Origin: Kangsaoukella pontilimi
GTDB taxonomy: Bacteria; Pseudomonadota; Alphaproteobacteria; Rhodobacterales; Rhodobacteraceae
Length of the DNA: 64,000 nucleotides
Assembly (NCBI RefSeq): GCF_009830125.1
Contig: NZ_WUPT01000001.1
Span: 310,001-374,000, forward strand
Direction of reading: 5' to 3'
The notes under the pieces were generated by a model. That model saw only the letters and a list, made by a program, of their open reading frames with translations. It made no database searches and was not told the origin of the DNA. The position numbers and the translations under genes were made by a program. This document shows positions 61,555 through 64,000 of the stretch, in pieces (position 1 is the stretch's first letter; every line of letters begins with the position of its first letter).

Positions 61555-62868
61555 TTAGTCCGCCTGGGACCAGTCTACCAGTTTCGATTTGTAGTCCGTC
61601 CTTGGCAGTGTTCCGAAGGGGACCAATGCTACTTCAGTTGTTACAAGGAGTTCGTCGCGAATGCGCGTGCGAATACGGTCCGCGAGGTCTTCTTCGGGGC
61701 GGGCATCCCGCCCAAGTTCAACTGTCACGGGCAACGGGGGCGTCTGTTTGACGGCTCGCGCTTTCGGCCGGATCGAAACTGTTCCGCTCACGACATGGCC
61801 GAACCTGCCGACCACGTCCCGGATGGCGGACGGATACACATTCACGCCCCGGACGATCAGAAGATCGTCGGTTCGCCCTATGCAGCGGACGCGAGGTGTG
61901 GTGCGGCCGCACGGACAGGTCCCTGCTGCGACCCGCACCCGGTCCCGCGACCGAAACCGCAGAAGGGGCGCCGCCCGGTGCCGAAGATGGGTGTAGACAA
62001 GCTCGCCTTCCGCGCCGTCCTCAAAGGGCAGCGGCGCACCGGTTTCGGGGTCGATCAGTTCGACGTGAACGAAGCCCTCTCCAGAGAAATGCATTCCGTT
62101 CTGCTCGTGGCATTCGCCCCAGAGCGAGACCGAGATGTCTCCGATCCCCATCGCTTCGGTCACCTTGGCGCCCCAGGCCTCTTCGATGCGCTTCCGCATC
62201 TCTGGCTCGCCGCCGCCTGGTTCACCGGCGACGAGTATCTTGTTGACCGCTGAGGACGCAGTGTCGATGCCACGGTCGAGTGCCCATTCGGCGAGATGCA
62301 GCGCATAGGACGGCGTGCACCCAAGGACCGTTGGTTTCAGAAGCTGTACGGCCGTCATCAGACGCTCGGTGTTCCCGGCGCCGACCGGAATATGGCAAAC
62401 GCCGATCTCGGCGAACGCGTCGAGCGTCACTCCGGCCACGAAGGGACCTGCGTTGTAGGTGGTGACCATCCGTTCGCCGGATGTCAGCCCGCTTGCCCCG
62501 TAGGAGCGGGTCGAGATCTCGATCCAGGCGCTCAGGTCGTCGGCGGTCAGCGGGATGTAGCTTGGGGTTCCCGTCGTTCCGCTGGTCGAATAGACGCGGA
62601 CCACGTCCTCCATGGGCGCCGCGAGGTGCTTGCCGATGGGGTGCTGTTCGTCACGCGAGGCCCGCAACTCGTCCTTTTCAGTGAAGGGAAGTTCGTGGAT
62701 ATCGGCGAGACCACCCGCGTCCTCTGCCGAGGCCACTCCTGCAGCCGCAAGTTTCTCTCTGTAGAAAAGAGAATTGCCGAGAAGATAGTCCAGCTGGGAC
62801 CGGTAGGCGGGGTCCGCCGTCAACTGCCGTTCATGCCAAGGCAGGTCCTCTGCGGTCGCCGGGTTCAT
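61555..62868 (-). CDS. Phenylacetate-CoA ligase-like (PaaK family) acyl-CoA ligase
   Basis: An adenylate-forming ligase of 437 residues that activates a carboxylate to its CoA thioester. It has the P-loop VYSTSGTTGTPSYIPL near residue 90, the EAMGIGDISVSLWGECHEQNG region near 240, YTHLRHRAAPLLRFRSRD (the Arg/Asp hinge) near 290 and GRTDDLLIVRGVNVYPSAIRD near 330, all typical of PaaK. The substrate is probably an aromatic or short organic acid. Its start overlaps the citryl-CoA lyase-like gene (ATGA), so both are co-translated. Confidence 0.85.
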   Translation of the reverse strand: MNPATAEDLPWHERQLTADPAYRSQLDYLLGNSLFYREKLAAAGVASAEDAGGLADIHELPFTEKDELRASRDEQHPIGKHLAAPMEDVVRVYSTSGTTGTPSYIPLTADDLSAWIEISTRSYGASGLTSGERMVTTYNAGPFVAGVTLDAFAEIGVCHIPVGAGNTERLMTAVQLLKPTVLGCTPSYALHLAEWALDRGIDTASSAVNKILVAGEPGGGEPEMRKRIEEAWGAKVTEAMGIGDISVSLWGECHEQNGMHFSGEGFVHVELIDPETGAPLPFEDGAEGELVYTHLRHRAAPLLRFRSRDRVRVAAGTCPCGRTTPRVRCIGRTDDLLIVRGVNVYPSAIRDVVGRFGHVVSGTVSIRPKARAVKQTPPLPVTVELGRDARPEEDLADRIRTRIRDELLVTTEVALVPFGTLPRTDYKSKLVDWSQAD

Positions 62869-63647
62869 TCGGTCGACGCCGTGGGGACAAACGTGATCCC
62901 CATTTCCGCATGGTGTGCCAGCGCGAAGCCGATCGGCGTCTCGCTTTCTTCCGCCAGATGGGCCAGCAGGCTCGCGGTTCTGGCAAGGATCGGAATTGCC
63001 TTCAGAACGGCGACCGGAAAGTCGAGGTCCAAGAGCACGGCCGGAATTGCGAAGGACACATTCATGGGGATCGGCTTGGGCCAGATGCGCGCAACGGCAT
63101 CTTCGATGTCGCGGGCGAGCCTGGAATAGGGGCCCGCGACACCGCGTTCTTCTGCCAGTGCGAGAATACGCTGCGCCCGCGGATCAACCGGCTTGTGCAG
63201 CGGGTGTCCGAACCCGGGGATGCGCAGGTTCTCGTCCCGCATCCGGGCAATGATGTCGTCCACGGTCTCGCCATTCTGATCCATCCGGGTTTTCGTCTCC
63301 CGCAGAAACTGGCCGGCGATTTCCGTGGTTCCGAGAATGACCTTTCCGCACCCGAGGAGGCCGGCGGCGACAGCGCCTTGAAGGAAGTCCGGGTCGGCGG
63401 CGTATGTCATTCGCGCGGCCTGATTTGTCGGCACGAGGCCGTGCTCTGCAATCGACACAAGCAGCAGGTCCAGAAAGAATGTCTGCTCTTCGGTGGGCTT
63501 GCGGCCGGTCGTCAGCAGATAAAAATATTCCGTGAAGCTGAGGTGCCCCATCAGATCCGTGACCAAATCCTGGCCTCTCACCGTGATCGCGTCTGGCGTT
63601 GCGGTGGAAATCGACGTCGTGGCCTTGCCGGCTTTCCCAATTTGCAT
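62865..63647 (-). CDS. Citryl-CoA lyase / short citrate-synthase-fold protein
   Basis: A 260-residue protein of the short citrate-synthase-fold lyase group (ATP-citrate lyase C-terminal-like). The catalytic His motif is GFGHPLHK (145-152). At the position where citrate synthases carry the catalytic Asp in NVD, this protein reads MNVSFA (195-200), with Ser198. The ribosome-binding site CGGGAGG and start at 63647 are clear. It begins an operon with a CoA ligase and a VOC protein, so it probably cleaves or forms a 3-hydroxyacyl-CoA such as citryl-, citramalyl- or related CoA. Confidence 0.8.
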   Translation of the reverse strand: MQIGKAGKATTSISTATPDAITVRGQDLVTDLMGHLSFTEYFYLLTTGRKPTEEQTFFLDLLLVSIAEHGLVPTNQAARMTYAADPDFLQGAVAAGLLGCGKVILGTTEIAGQFLRETKTRMDQNGETVDDIIARMRDENLRIPGFGHPLHKPVDPRAQRILALAEERGVAGPYSRLARDIEDAVARIWPKPIPMNVSFAIPAVLLDLDFPVAVLKAIPILARTASLLAHLAEESETPIGFALAHHAEMGITFVPTASTE

Positions 63648-63927
63648 GTCCGTCCTCCCGTGACGGCAACTGTAGCTCGAAACTCTCCGGGTTAAACAGC
63701 TTCGGGTGCGGCGATGCCATTAATGCCGAAGCACGGACCGCCGCTCACCTGAGAATATCCTCATGGAAGGCGCCGGTGGCACTAGGTGTGGCGGGATCAC
63801 CGAATCGCAGTCACGCTGGGGCTGCTACGGGCGGCCCGCTTCCTTGCATACGGGTCTGTGGCTCTGCTTGGAGAACTGTCACCGGCGCCCCTCGGCGGAC
63901 GTCACTAATCGGTTTACGCGGGAGGCG
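63648..63927. other. Intergenic region at window end
   Basis: No gene is supported between the start of the citryl-CoA lyase-like gene and the right edge apart from a possible truncated gene at 63928. A + strand frame through 63765-63927 is open but reads Cys/Trp/Arg-rich text of low credibility. A promoter for the minus-strand operon should lie near 63660-63720. Confidence 0.4.
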
Positions 63928-64000
63928 ATGGCACGCATCTTGTCGGCGATGAGTATTGATCAGACCAAACCTTTTCTGGCGCGCGTGACCGAAGCGCTTC
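63928..64000 (+). CDS. Possible start of a gene cut by the window edge
   Basis: The frame beginning at ATG 63928 reads MARILSAMSIDQTKPFLARV and continues TEAL to the last base with no stop. A second ATG at 63949 gives MSIDQTKPFLARV. GGAGG lies two bases before the first ATG, too close for the first and far for the second. It may be a real truncated gene, but 73 bases cannot identify it. Confidence 0.35.
   Translation, partial: MARILSAMSIDQTKPFLARVTEAL

Noticed and set aside
63599-63952. A 117-codon + strand frame at the right edge
   Set aside because: It overlaps the start region of the citryl-CoA lyase-like gene and has no ribosome-binding site or family resemblance.

Overview
The window reads as a chromosomal segment of a G+C-rich alphaproteobacterium, most likely Rhodobacteraceae (Roseobacter/Rhodobacter group). 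Supporting signs are an RpoHI-type sigma-32, several small families typical of this group (DUF6476, DUF6324, MmcB), a tRNA-His of the alphaproteobacterial type (A73, no encoded G-1), a GTTC-N7-GTTC LexA box, TTTGCAAA boxes upstream of prpE, a TRAP transporter, and dense operons with ATGA/GTGA overlaps. I see no prophage, insertion sequence, CRISPR array or integrase. Most of the window is core metabolism with small accessory modules.

Layout. 0-7 kb: a rearranged division/cell-wall cluster, with murD on + and ftsW-murG-murC on -, separated by a Gfo/Idh/MocA oxidoreductase and a J-domain protein. 7-15 kb: a YhiN/BaiN-type flavoprotein, an RTX repeat protein, rpoH, an RluA-type pseudouridine synthase head-to-head with DUF6476, a phosphoesterase, tRNA-His, a GNAT enzyme, DUF6324, and mmcB under a LexA box. 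15-20 kb: a structured RNA candidate that folds like 6S RNA, two membrane proteins, an EEP-family hydrolase, pncB and metY. 20.5-26 kb: a minus-strand polysaccharide module (HlyD-like adaptor, BcsA-like synthase with PilZ domain, second glycosyltransferase), followed by a PAS protein. 26-31 kb: prpE and maeB (propionate/C4 metabolism) and DUF3072. 31-35.6 kb: the nucleoside salvage operon cdd-deoA-deoB-add-upp. 35.6-44 kb: a membrane protein resembling a dead M48 peptidase, a FadH-like enoate reductase, a LysR regulator, an OmpA-GNAT-CinA-like operon, sfsA and map.

44-54.3 kb holds two solute uptake systems. One is a TRAP transporter whose small permease carries an N-terminal TM2 domain and coiled coil. 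The other is a fructose-type ABC operon (frcB-frcC-frcA-frcK) divergent from its ROK regulator and followed by transaldolase. Each has a perfect hairpin just after the binding-protein gene. 54.6-64 kb is more accessory: a stand-alone ComEC-like metallo-beta-lactamase-fold protein, fructose-1,6-bisphosphatase, a TetR/CPBP-protease/serine-hydrolase cluster with a perfect TetR-type operator, and a citryl-CoA lyase-like/CoA ligase/VOC operon that looks like an uncharacterised acyl-CoA pathway.

The least explained items are the 6S-like RNA, the polysaccharide module lacking BcsB/BcsC/BcsZ, the citryl-CoA-lyase operon with a substituted catalytic Asp, the stand-alone ComEC-like protein, the TM2-DctQ fusion, and a family of intergenic palindromic repeats. 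All function calls come from reading the sequence; no database search was run.
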